From an uncultured Desulfobacteraceae bacterium (GTDB lineage: Bacteria > Desulfobacterota > Desulfobacteria > Desulfobacterales > UBA2174), in NCBI GenBank assembly GCA_937982505.1, contig CALJLV010000043.1:1-37339 (forward strand): 37,339 nucleotides of DNA. The letters run 5' to 3'. Positions 8,234-14,912 of this stretch are shown piece by piece (position 1 is the first letter of the stretch; each line of letters opens with the position of its first letter). The notes under the pieces are model-generated. The model saw only the letters and a list, made by a program, of their open reading frames with translations. It was not told the DNA's origin and searched no databases. A program made the position numbers and the translations under genes.

Positions 8234-8249
8234 TGGCATGCCCTTTGCT
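8234..8249 (+). promoter_or_regulatory. Sigma54 (RpoN) promoter of the decarboxylase operon
   Basis: TGGCATG-CCCT-TTGCT matches the sigma54 consensus TGGCACG-N4-TTGCW at all positions but one, with the required GG-N10-GC spacing (GG at 8235-8236, GC at 8247-8248). The predicted start is near 8260, giving a leader of about 83 bases before mmdA. The element shares 14 of 16 bases with the pnt promoter at 27877-27862. The -24 half is embedded in the palindrome GGGCAT-GGC-ATGCCC (8229-8243). A further small palindrome lies in the leader (CGGATC-GG-GATCCG, 8268-8281). Confidence 0.75.
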
Positions 8250-8342
8250 GATCGCTGACCGGTGGCCCGGATCGGGATCCGCAGTCGAGCCGGATCCTGG
8301 CCGGGGGCTTCGAACGGATCATTGCAGAGGGGGAAACCCGAG

Positions 8343-9893
8343 ATGGACCACCAGCAGATGCTTGAAGAACTGGAAGCGCGCCAGCGCAATGCCATGATGG
8401 GAGGCGGTGCGGAGCGCATCGCCAAACAGCATCAAGGCGGCAAGCTCACGGCCCGCGAACGCATCGCCGGGCTGCTCGATCCGGATTCCTTCGTGGAAAC
8501 CGATCGTTTCAAGACCCACCGCTGCACCGATTTCGGCATGGCGTCCCAGAAGATCCCCGGCGACGGGGTGGTGACGGGCAGCGGTCTGATCCACGGCCGA
8601 CCGGTCTTCGTCTTCGCCCAGGATTTCACCGTTTTCGGCGGGTCGCTCTCCCTGGCCCATGCCGAGAAGATCTGCAAGGTGATGGACGCGGCCATGAAGA
8701 TGGGCGCGCCGCTCATCGGTCTTTGCGATTCGGGCGGCGCCCGGATCCAGGAAGGGGTCATGAGCCTGGCCGGATACAGCCAGATCTTCCTGCGCAACGT
8801 GATGGCTTCCGGGGTCATCCCCCAGATCACGGCCATCATGGGGCCCTCGGCCGGCGGGGCCGTCTATTCGCCGGCCCTGACGGACTGGATCTTCATGGTG
8901 GAGGGCACCAGTCACATGTTCATCACCGGCCCGGAGGTGATCAAGGCCGTGACCCACGAAACGGTCACCAAGGAGGATCTGGGCGGGGCCATGGCCCACA
9001 ACCGCCGCAGCGGGGTGGCCCATTTCGCCGCCCCGGACGATGCGGCCTGCCTGGCCCAGATCCGCGAGCTGATGGCCTATCTGCCCCAGAACAACCTCCA
9101 GGAGCCGCCCCGGTGCAAGGCGGTGGACGACCCGGAGCGGGTCGAACCCAATCTGCGCGCGGTGGTGCCCACCGATCCCAACAAGCCCTACGACATCCGC
9201 CAGATCATCCGTTCCAACGCCGACGAGGGGGTCTTTTTCGAGGTTCACGCCCACTATGCCCGCAACCTGGTGGTGGGCCTGGCCCGACTGGACGGTCGGC
9301 CGGTGGGCATCGTCGCCAACCAGCCGGCGGTGGCCGCCGGATGCCTGGACATGGACGCCTCGGTCAAGGGGGCCCGCTTCGTGCGCTTTTGCGACGCCTT
9401 CAATATTCCCCTGGTGGTCTACGAGGACGTGCCCGGATTTCTGCCCGGCATCCACCAGGAGCACGGCGGGATCATCCGCCACGGGGCCAAGCTGATCTAC
9501 GCGTTTTGCGAGGCCACCGTACCGCGGGTGACCGTCATCACCCGCAAGGCCTACGGCGGGGCCTACTGCGTGATGAACTCGCGCCACATCCGCGGGGACC
9601 TGGTGGTGGCCTATCCCACGGCGGAAATCGCCGTCATGGGGGCCGAAGGGGCCGCGGGCATCATCCACCGCGAGGCCATCCAGGCCAGCGCCGACCCGGA
9701 GGCCGAACGCCGCCGCCTGGTGGACGACTACCGCCGGCGTTTCGCCAACCCCTACCGGGCCGCTGAACTGGGATACGTCGACGAGGTCATCGATCCGGCC
9801 CTCACCCGGCGGCGCCTGATCCAGGCCCTGGCCCTGCTGGAGACCAAGCGCGACGTCAACCCGGCCAAGAAGCACGGCAACATCCCCCTGTGA
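8343..9893 (+). CDS. mmdA: Acyl-CoA carboxyltransferase, decarboxylase alpha subunit (methylmalonyl-CoA type)
   Basis: This 516-residue subunit moves CO2 from an acyl-CoA, most likely methylmalonyl-CoA, to biotin on the carrier protein. It has both carboxyltransferase halves: an N-terminal CoA-binding half (GGKLTARERI near the start, CDSGGARIQEGV, MGPSAGGAVYSPAL) and a C-terminal biotin-facing half (VPGFLPGIHQEHGGIIRHGAK, RKAYGGAYCVM). It ends KKHGNIPL, as methylmalonyl-CoA decarboxylase and propionyl-CoA carboxylase beta subunits do. No biotin carboxylase is encoded nearby while a sodium-pump subunit and a carrier follow, so a decarboxylating pump is favoured over an ATP-driven carboxylase. 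The ATG at 8343 follows AGGGGG. A glutaconyl-CoA decarboxylase or transcarboxylase role cannot be excluded from sequence alone. Confidence 0.92.
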   Translation: MDHQQMLEELEARQRNAMMGGGAERIAKQHQGGKLTARERIAGLLDPDSFVETDRFKTHRCTDFGMASQKIPGDGVVTGSGLIHGRPVFVFAQDFTVFGGSLSLAHAEKICKVMDAAMKMGAPLIGLCDSGGARIQEGVMSLAGYSQIFLRNVMASGVIPQITAIMGPSAGGAVYSPALTDWIFMVEGTSHMFITGPEVIKAVTHETVTKEDLGGAMAHNRRSGVAHFAAPDDAACLAQIRELMAYLPQNNLQEPPRCKAVDDPERVEPNLRAVVPTDPNKPYDIRQIIRSNADEGVFFEVHAHYARNLVVGLARLDGRPVGIVANQPAVAAGCLDMDASVKGARFVRFCDAFNIPLVVYEDVPGFLPGIHQEHGGIIRHGAKLIYAFCEATVPRVTVITRKAYGGAYCVMNSRHIRGDLVVAYPTAEIAVMGAEGAAGIIHREAIQASADPEAERRRLVDDYRRRFANPYRAAELGYVDEVIDPALTRRRLIQALALLETKRDVNPAKKHGNIPL

Positions 9894-9912
9894 CATCACG
9901 AGGAGAGGCCCC

Positions 9913-11061
9913 ATGTCCTGGGAGCAAGTGATCGAGCTGATCGTGAGCATCCTCACCACCCAAACCGGGGTGCCCAACCTGATGTTCAAACAGGTGGTGA
10001 TGATGGCCGTGGCCTTTTTCTTTCTCTATCTGGCCGTGGCCAAGAACTATGAACCGCTGCTGCTGGTGCCCATCGGGTTCGGAATCTTCCTGGTCAACTT
10101 CCCCCTGGCCCCGCTGATGGGCTACAGCGAACACGGCACCCCAGAGCTGATCCGGGCCTTCTACAAGTACGGCATCGAGTGGGAGATCATCCCCTGCGTG
10201 ATCTTTCTGGGGCTGGGGGCGATGACCGACTTCGGCCCCCTCATCGCCAACCCCAAAACCCTGATCATCGGGGCCGGGGCCCAGCTGGGCGTCTTCGTCA
10301 CCTACGTGGGCACCCTGCTGGCCGGCTTCACCCTCAAGGAAGCCGCCTCGGTGGGGATCATCGGCGGGGCTGACGGGCCGACCACCATCTACCTGACGGC
10401 CAAGCTGGCCCCCCACCTGCTGGGGGCCAACGCCCTGGCGGCCTATTCGTACATGGCCATGGTGCCGCTGATCCAGCCGCCCATCATGCGCCTGATGACC
10501 ACCCCCGCCCAGCGGCGCATCCGGATGCGCCAGTTGCGGCCGGTCTCGGCCCGGGAAAAGCTTCTGTTCCCGCTGATCGCCACGGTGCTCATCATCCTGC
10601 TGATTCCGGCGGTGGCTCCGCTGATGGGAATGTTCATGTTCGGCAACTTCATGCGCGAGTGCGGGGTGGTGCGCCGCCTTTCGGATACGGCCCAGAACGC
10701 CCTGATGAACATCGTGACCATCTTTCTGGGCCTTTCGGTGGGCGCCACGATGCAGGCCGAGGTCTTTTTGAGTCTCAAGCCGCTGCTGATCTTCACTTTC
10801 GGCCTCTTCGACTTCGTGGTCTGCACCTTCGGCGGGATCCTCACCGTGCACATCATGAACCGCTTTCTTACCGAAAAAATCAATCCCCTGATCGGTTCCG
10901 CGGGGGTTTCGGCCGTGCCCATGTCGGCCCGGGTCTCCCACAGCGAGGGGCTCAAGGCCGACCCCAACAACTGGCTGCTGATGCACGCCATGGGGCCCAA
11001 CCTGGCCGGGGTGATCGGCTCGGCGGCGGCGGCCGGCATGTTCATCGCCATGTTCCAGTAG
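9913..11061 (+). CDS. mmdB: Na+-translocating decarboxylase beta subunit (OadB/MmdB/GcdB family)
   Basis: This 382-residue polytopic membrane protein decarboxylates the carboxybiotin carrier and exports Na+. It has about ten hydrophobic segments and the family landmarks GVPNLMFKQ near the N terminus, EIIPCVIFLGLGAMTDFGPLIANP, the substrate/ion loop GIIGGADGPTTIYL (with the conserved Asp), YSYMAMVPLIQPPIMR, GNFMRECGVV, and a C-terminal DPNNWLLMHAMGPNLAGVIGSA. The length and motif order match OadB, GcdB and MmdB. A ribosome binding site (GAGGAGAGG) precedes the ATG, 19 bases after mmdA. Together with the alpha subunit and biotin carrier it should generate a sodium-motive force at the inner membrane. 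Confidence 0.95.
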   Translation: MSWEQVIELIVSILTTQTGVPNLMFKQVVMMAVAFFFLYLAVAKNYEPLLLVPIGFGIFLVNFPLAPLMGYSEHGTPELIRAFYKYGIEWEIIPCVIFLGLGAMTDFGPLIANPKTLIIGAGAQLGVFVTYVGTLLAGFTLKEAASVGIIGGADGPTTIYLTAKLAPHLLGANALAAYSYMAMVPLIQPPIMRLMTTPAQRRIRMRQLRPVSAREKLLFPLIATVLIILLIPAVAPLMGMFMFGNFMRECGVVRRLSDTAQNALMNIVTIFLGLSVGATMQAEVFLSLKPLLIFTFGLFDFVVCTFGGILTVHIMNRFLTEKINPLIGSAGVSAVPMSARVSHSEGLKADPNNWLLMHAMGPNLAGVIGSAAAAGMFIAMFQ

Positions 11062-11072
11062 GAGGCGGCGTG

Positions 11073-11996
11073 ATGGCTTTGCGCGGGTTGCGAATCGGTT
11101 TCTGCGGGTATCTGTTGATCCTGGCGGCCGCCATCCCGGCAGGCCTGGCCGGCAGCGCCCGGGCCATGGGGATCGGCGGACAGGACACGGAACAGCCGGC
11201 GCCCCAGATCAGCGCCGCGGGCCAGGGCCTGGCGGCCAAACTGGTGCCCCGGGGCAAGAGCACCAGCATCCAGATCGTCTTCGGCGTTCAGGGCGGGACC
11301 CTGGCCGGCCTGGGCACCACCGATTTTGACCAGACCTCCCGCCAGGGGGTGGATCCGAAGAATTTTCGTTCGGGCCTCTTCACTCTGGAAGTGGTCGACC
11401 TGGCCCCGGGAGCCGCGGCACGCCTGACCATGCGATCGGATTTTTTTACCAGCGGTACGCGTTGGTATGTGTTCAACCCCGCCGGGGCCCCTCTCTGGGT
11501 CAATGCCGAAGTGGAAAAACGGGCGGCGGACCAGCGGGCCTGGGAGCTGGCGCTGGCGGTGAGCGACGGCGGGCCCCTGGACAGCGACGGGCGCCGCGAC
11601 GGGCGCCTGACGGTGATCGGCGGGCCGCGCGACTCCTTTTGGGGCTATGCCCTGGGCACCCTGTTCATCCGCTTTTTCGGCATCTTCATCGTCCTGAGCC
11701 TGCTGATGGTGGGGATGTTTGCCAGCGGGTGGATCTTCAACCGGCTTCAGCGGCGGCAAGCCCCGGATCCCGCTAGTGAACCGCCGGCCGCAGCGCCGGG
11801 ACCCTCGCCGGAGACGGCCGCCGCCGTGGCCGTGGCCCTGCACCTGGCCGCCGGAGGCGGTCGCCACCGGCCGGCCGCCTCCGGCGACGGGTCCAGCTCC
11901 TGGGCTGCGGCCGGCCGGATGCACCTGATGACCCATCGGCAGCGGATTTTCCATCGGGCCTTGGGGCCGGACGGTAAAGGAGGCCCGTGCAGATGA
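11073..11996 (+). CDS. OadG-like pump subunit with an N-terminal exported domain
   Basis: This 307-residue protein sits where the small gamma/delta subunit (OadG, MmdD; about 80-110 residues) is expected. Seen in the sequence: a signal peptide (about 1-31, LLILAAAIPAGLAGSARA); an exported domain (about 40-185); one strong membrane helix (about 189-216, SFWGYALGTLFIRFFGIFIVL); then a Pro/Ala-rich linker and ETAAAVAVALHLAA (247-260). The helix, Pro/Ala linker and Ala-rich amphipathic helix are the OadG pattern. The exported part, with TRWYVFNPAGAPLWVN and LAVSDGGPLDSDGRRDG..GGP, resembles the choice-of-anchor-U type of small beta domain (inference). The ATG at 11073 follows GGAGG; a GTG lies directly before it. 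Its stop overlaps the mmdC start by four bases. Confidence 0.72.
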   Translation: MALRGLRIGFCGYLLILAAAIPAGLAGSARAMGIGGQDTEQPAPQISAAGQGLAAKLVPRGKSTSIQIVFGVQGGTLAGLGTTDFDQTSRQGVDPKNFRSGLFTLEVVDLAPGAAARLTMRSDFFTSGTRWYVFNPAGAPLWVNAEVEKRAADQRAWELALAVSDGGPLDSDGRRDGRLTVIGGPRDSFWGYALGTLFIRFFGIFIVLSLLMVGMFASGWIFNRLQRRQAPDPASEPPAAAPGPSPETAAAVAVALHLAAGGGRHRPAASGDGSSSWAAAGRMHLMTHRQRIFHRALGPDGKGGPCR

Positions 11997-12430
11997 AATA
12001 CGCCATCGGTATCGGTGATCGGCAGTTTGACGTGGAAATCCTCAACCTGGGGGCTGACCGGGCCCGGGTGACGGTGGACGGCGGCACCCCCCTCGAGGTG
12101 CGCTTTGCCCGCTCCGGCGGCTCCGCCGCACCGGGTCCCGGGCCTAAGGTTCCGGACCCGGTGCAACCTTCCACCGCGGCCGCCGCCGGTGCGACGCCAG
12201 GGGGAGGGGCGGCGCCGGGCGGGGCCCTGCTGGCCCCCATGCCGGGGGTTATCCTGGAGATCCGCGTCCAGGTGGGGGATCCGGTGGCCGCCGGCCAGGT
12301 GGTGGCCGTGATGGAGGCCATGAAGATGGAAAACAACCTCACGGCCGAGTCGGCCGGCAAGGTGCGCGAGATTCGGGTTCAGAAGGGCGGGGCGGTGGCC
12401 ACCGGGGACGTGCTGATGGTCATCGGATAA
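11993..12430 (+). CDS. mmdC: Biotin carrier protein of the decarboxylase
   Basis: This 145-residue protein carries the biotin that shuttles CO2 from the alpha to the beta subunit. An N-terminal segment (1-40) is followed by a Pro/Ala/Gly-rich flexible linker (about 42-78) and a biotinyl domain (about 79-145) with the biotinylation motif VMEAMKMEN, lysine 111. The domain order and length match the gamma subunit of methylmalonyl-CoA and glutaconyl-CoA decarboxylases. The ATG at 11993 is preferred over the GTG at 11987 because AAGGAGG (11977-11983) sits nine bases from the ATG but only three from the GTG. It is the last gene of the operon and overlaps the previous one by ATGA. No clear terminator follows; only a five-base-pair hairpin (12435-12451) without a T tract is seen. 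Confidence 0.95.
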   Translation: MKYAIGIGDRQFDVEILNLGADRARVTVDGGTPLEVRFARSGGSAAPGPGPKVPDPVQPSTAAAAGATPGGGAAPGGALLAPMPGVILEIRVQVGDPVAAGQVVAVMEAMKMENNLTAESAGKVREIRVQKGGAVATGDVLMVIG

Positions 12431-12455
12431 AAGCGGCCTCGGGGCAAGGCCCGTG

Positions 12456-13478
12456 TCAGTGGAAAAAGTTGGGGTTGGGGGCCGAGGCCAGTGCCGGCGC
12501 CGCGTCGAGAAAAGTGTCCACCACCGCGGCGGCTTCGGCCAGGGTCGCTGCGCGCGCCAGGCCGCGGCGCAGGGTATGGCCGAAGGTGAAATTGGCCGCG
12601 AAATAGCCGCCAAACCGCTTGAAGCGCCGCAGGGCCTGGACCGGCGCGAAGTGCGCGGCCAGAAGATCGATGAGGCGCCGGGCCGCGTGGCGGTGGATCT
12701 GCGCATGCGGCACCCGGCCCGCGGTCCACTCGGCAAAGAGCCAGGGCCGGGCCACGGCCATGCGCCCCACGGCCACACCGTCGCAGCCGGTGGTGTCGAG
12801 CATGCGCTGGCAGTCGGCGGCCGAAAAGACGTTGCCGTTGCCCAGGACCGGGATCCCCACCGCCGCCTTGACCGCCCCGATATGGGCCCAGCGCGGCGGC
12901 CGGGTGCGCCGATCCGGGGCCACCCGGGGGTGAAAGGTGAGCGCGTCGGCCCCGGCGCCCTCGAAGCGGCGCGCCATCTCCGCCGCCGGGGCCGGATCGT
13001 CCTGCCAACCGGTGCGAAACTTGACCAGCAGCGGGCAGGCCACCGCCCGGCGCACCGCCGCCACGATCTGGGCGGCCCGCTCCGGGGTCTTGAGCAGTTC
13101 GGCGCCGCTGCCCTGGCGGCAGATGGCCTTGACCGAGCAGCCGAAGTTCAGATCGACCCCGAAAAACCCCTCGGCCTCGATACGCCGGGCCGCCTCCACC
13201 AGCCGGGACATCTCTCCGCCCACGATCTGCACCACCAGATGATCGCGTTCGGCCTCGCGCCAGCGAAAGCAGCACGAGAGGGCCGGATTTTCGGTGGGCA
13301 GGCGCCGGGCGCTGCACATCTCGGACCAGAGCAGGCCGTAGCCCCCGAACTCGGACAGCAGCTGGCGAAAGGCCACGTTGCCCAGGGTGGTCATGGGGGC
13401 CAGGACCAGACGGCCGGGAATGGTGCGCCGGCCGATGGCCAAAGGTCGGTTGAGGAGGCTGTCCAGAGAGGGCGGCAT
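12456..13478 (-). CDS. tRNA-dihydrouridine synthase family protein
   Basis: Dus enzymes are FMN proteins that reduce uridines in tRNA loops. The 340-residue product has the TIM-barrel start GRLVLAPMTTLGNVAFRQL (22-40), the active-site segment LNFGCSVKAICRQGSGAELLK with the presumed catalytic Cys114, the FMN contacts LVKFRTGW and LTFHPR, the phosphate-site loops GNGNVFSAAD and CDGVAVGRMAVARPWLF, and a C-terminal helical tRNA-binding domain. The active-site motif is GCS rather than the usual GCP, and the first loop is MTTLGN rather than MAGVTD, so it is a divergent member; the target uridine cannot be assigned. It converges on mmdC and is divergent from the pseudouridine synthase. The ribosome binding site is weak (AGGCGAG). 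Confidence 0.88.
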   Translation of the reverse strand: MPPSLDSLLNRPLAIGRRTIPGRLVLAPMTTLGNVAFRQLLSEFGGYGLLWSEMCSARRLPTENPALSCCFRWREAERDHLVVQIVGGEMSRLVEAARRIEAEGFFGVDLNFGCSVKAICRQGSGAELLKTPERAAQIVAAVRRAVACPLLVKFRTGWQDDPAPAAEMARRFEGAGADALTFHPRVAPDRRTRPPRWAHIGAVKAAVGIPVLGNGNVFSAADCQRMLDTTGCDGVAVGRMAVARPWLFAEWTAGRVPHAQIHRHAARRLIDLLAAHFAPVQALRRFKRFGGYFAANFTFGHTLRRGLARAATLAEAAAVVDTFLDAAPALASAPNPNFFH

Positions 13479-13523
13479 CCGGTTTTCTCGCCTGTCGCGG
13501 TGTCTGCGGCGCAGTTTTTGCGA

Positions 13524-13552
13524 TTGCTGATTTTGGATCGCTGTTCTACAAG
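13524..13552 (+). promoter_or_regulatory. Weak sigma70 promoter candidate for the pseudouridine synthase
   Basis: TTGCTG (13524-13529), a 17-base spacer and TACAAG (13547-13552) lie in a locally AT-richer part of the 129-base divergent region, about 55 bases before the ATG at 13608. The -10 matches four and the -35 three of six consensus bases. Confidence 0.33.
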
Positions 13553-13607
13553 ATGGCGCACTGGGCGTCGTGTTTTCCTATCCGCAAGCCGATCAGATTG
13601 CAAGTCC

Positions 13608-14279
13608 ATGCTGCCCTTGCTCTATCAAGACGAAGATCTCCTGGCGGTGTCCAAACCCGAGGATCTGGCTACCATTCCGGAAAGACGCCCCACCGGCGAC
13701 AGCCTGGTGGAGCGGCTCTGCGCCCAGCTGGGGAGGCGGCTTTTCGTTGTCCACCGGCTCGACAAGGAGGTCAGCGGGGTGGTGCTGCTGGCCAAGCACG
13801 CCGCGGCCCACCGCTGCCTCAACGATCAGTTCAGCCAGCGCCAGGTGCAAAAGACCTACCTGGCGCTGGTCCATGGCGCCATGGCCTCGGACCGGGGAAC
13901 CGTCGATCTGCCTCTGCGCCAGTTCGGTTCCGGTCGCATGGGCGTTGACGAGAACCGCGGCAAATCGTCCATTACCCGCTTCGAGACCCTCCGGCGGGAT
14001 GTGCGCTTCAGCCTGCTTCGGGTGGCGCCCCTCACCGGCCGGCGCCACCAGATCCGGGTCCATCTCTACGCCCTGGGCCATCCCATCGTGGGGGACCGGC
14101 GCTACGGAGATCTGGACCACCAGCGGCGCTACCCCCGGGTGATGCTCCACGCCGTCGGGATCGTCTTGCGCCTTCCCGGCGGCGGTCCCCTGCGCCTGGA
14201 CGCGCCCCCGCCGCCTTCCTGGACCGCGCTTTACCGGCAGTGCTGCCCTTGGCCGGGCGCCGCCGTGGACTGGAGGTGA
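13608..14279 (+). CDS. RNA pseudouridine synthase, RluA family
   Basis: The 223-residue enzyme converts uridine to pseudouridine in rRNA or tRNA. It shows the RluA-family core: LLYQDEDLLAVSKPEDL (4-20), the catalytic motif HRLDKEVSGVVLLAK (Asp52), KTYLALVHG, GRRHQIRVHLYALGHPIVGDRRYG and a closing LHAVGI strand. It lacks an S4 domain and is short, like the TruC/RluA-type single-domain enzymes; the exact target base is not predictable. The ATG at 13608 gives the canonical N terminus, although its ribosome binding site is poor. Its stop codon lies inside the ribosome binding site of the following acetyltransferase gene, so the two are translationally coupled. Confidence 0.9.
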   Translation: MLPLLYQDEDLLAVSKPEDLATIPERRPTGDSLVERLCAQLGRRLFVVHRLDKEVSGVVLLAKHAAAHRCLNDQFSQRQVQKTYLALVHGAMASDRGTVDLPLRQFGSGRMGVDENRGKSSITRFETLRRDVRFSLLRVAPLTGRRHQIRVHLYALGHPIVGDRRYGDLDHQRRYPRVMLHAVGIVLRLPGGGPLRLDAPPPPSWTALYRQCCPWPGAAVDWR

Positions 14280-14282
14280 ACC

Positions 14283-14873
14283 TTGGAAACGGATCGTTCC
14301 ACCATGGAGGGCCTGAGCATTCGCCACACGGTGAAGCCGGGCGACCTGGGCCGCATCGTTCAACTGCACGGCCTGCTCTATGCCGCTGAATACGGCCTGG
14401 ATCACACCTTCGAGCCCTACGTGGCCGGTCCCCTGGCCGATTTCGTGCTGCGCGGCGATCCCCGGGAGCGGATCTGGATCGTCGAATGGCAAAAGGCGGT
14501 GGCCGGCTCGGTGGCCATCGTCGCCGCGGCGCCGACCCGGGCCCAGCTGCGCTGGCTCCTGCTGGCGCCCCCGATCCGCGGCCGGGGGCTGGGCCGAAGG
14601 CTGGTGGGCGAAGCGCTGGCCTTTGCCCGCCGCTGCGGCTACCCAGAGGTGTTCCTGTGGACCTTGGGCCATTTGGCCGTCGCCATTCACCTCTATCAGG
14701 CCTCGGGCTTCCGCCTGGCCGAAACCAAGCCGCACCGGCTCTGGGGGCAGGACCTGGTGGAGGAAAAGCACGTCCTGCGGTTCGCCGCCGATTCCCCGCC
14801 CGGGATCCGCGGATTGCGAAAATCACCGCAAGACCCTATGATGGCGCCGACCCGAGGGTGTTCGCCGTCCTGA
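14283..14873 (+). CDS. GNAT-family N-acetyltransferase, TTG start
   Basis: The 196-residue protein has the GNAT fold: an N-terminal strand-helix region (about 12-50), the central beta strand WLLLAPPIRGRGLGRRL with the acetyl-CoA-binding RGRGLG loop (99-104), and the C-terminal LWTLGHLAVAIHLYQASGFRLAE with the family's usual LYxxxGF pattern (138-143). The substrate is unknown; small amines, antibiotics or protein N-termini are all possible. A TTG start at 14283 is chosen because GGAGGTGA (14272-14279) sits three bases upstream, while the first ATG (14304) has no ribosome binding site. The last 30 residues are not conserved-looking and run through the promoter of the next gene. Confidence 0.85.
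   Translation: METDRSTMEGLSIRHTVKPGDLGRIVQLHGLLYAAEYGLDHTFEPYVAGPLADFVLRGDPRERIWIVEWQKAVAGSVAIVAAAPTRAQLRWLLLAPPIRGRGLGRRLVGEALAFARRCGYPEVFLWTLGHLAVAIHLYQASGFRLAETKPHRLWGQDLVEEKHVLRFAADSPPGIRGLRKSPQDPMMAPTRGCSPS
14814..14842 (+). promoter_or_regulatory. Sigma70-type promoter for the LPP20/FecR gene cluster
   Basis: TTGCGA (14814-14819), an ideal 17-base spacer and TATGAT (14837-14842). The -10 matches five of six consensus bases and the -35 four. It lies inside the 3' end of the acetyltransferase gene, about 70 bases before the ATG at 14913. Confidence 0.6.
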
Positions 14874-14912
14874 TCCCGGCCGCGTTCGCGCCCGCTGCAG
14901 CAAGGAGAAGCC

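Noticed and set aside
8319..9989. A 556-codon open frame on the minus strand opposite mmdA
   Set aside because: An antisense shadow of a well-supported carboxyltransferase gene; no initiation signal or domain.
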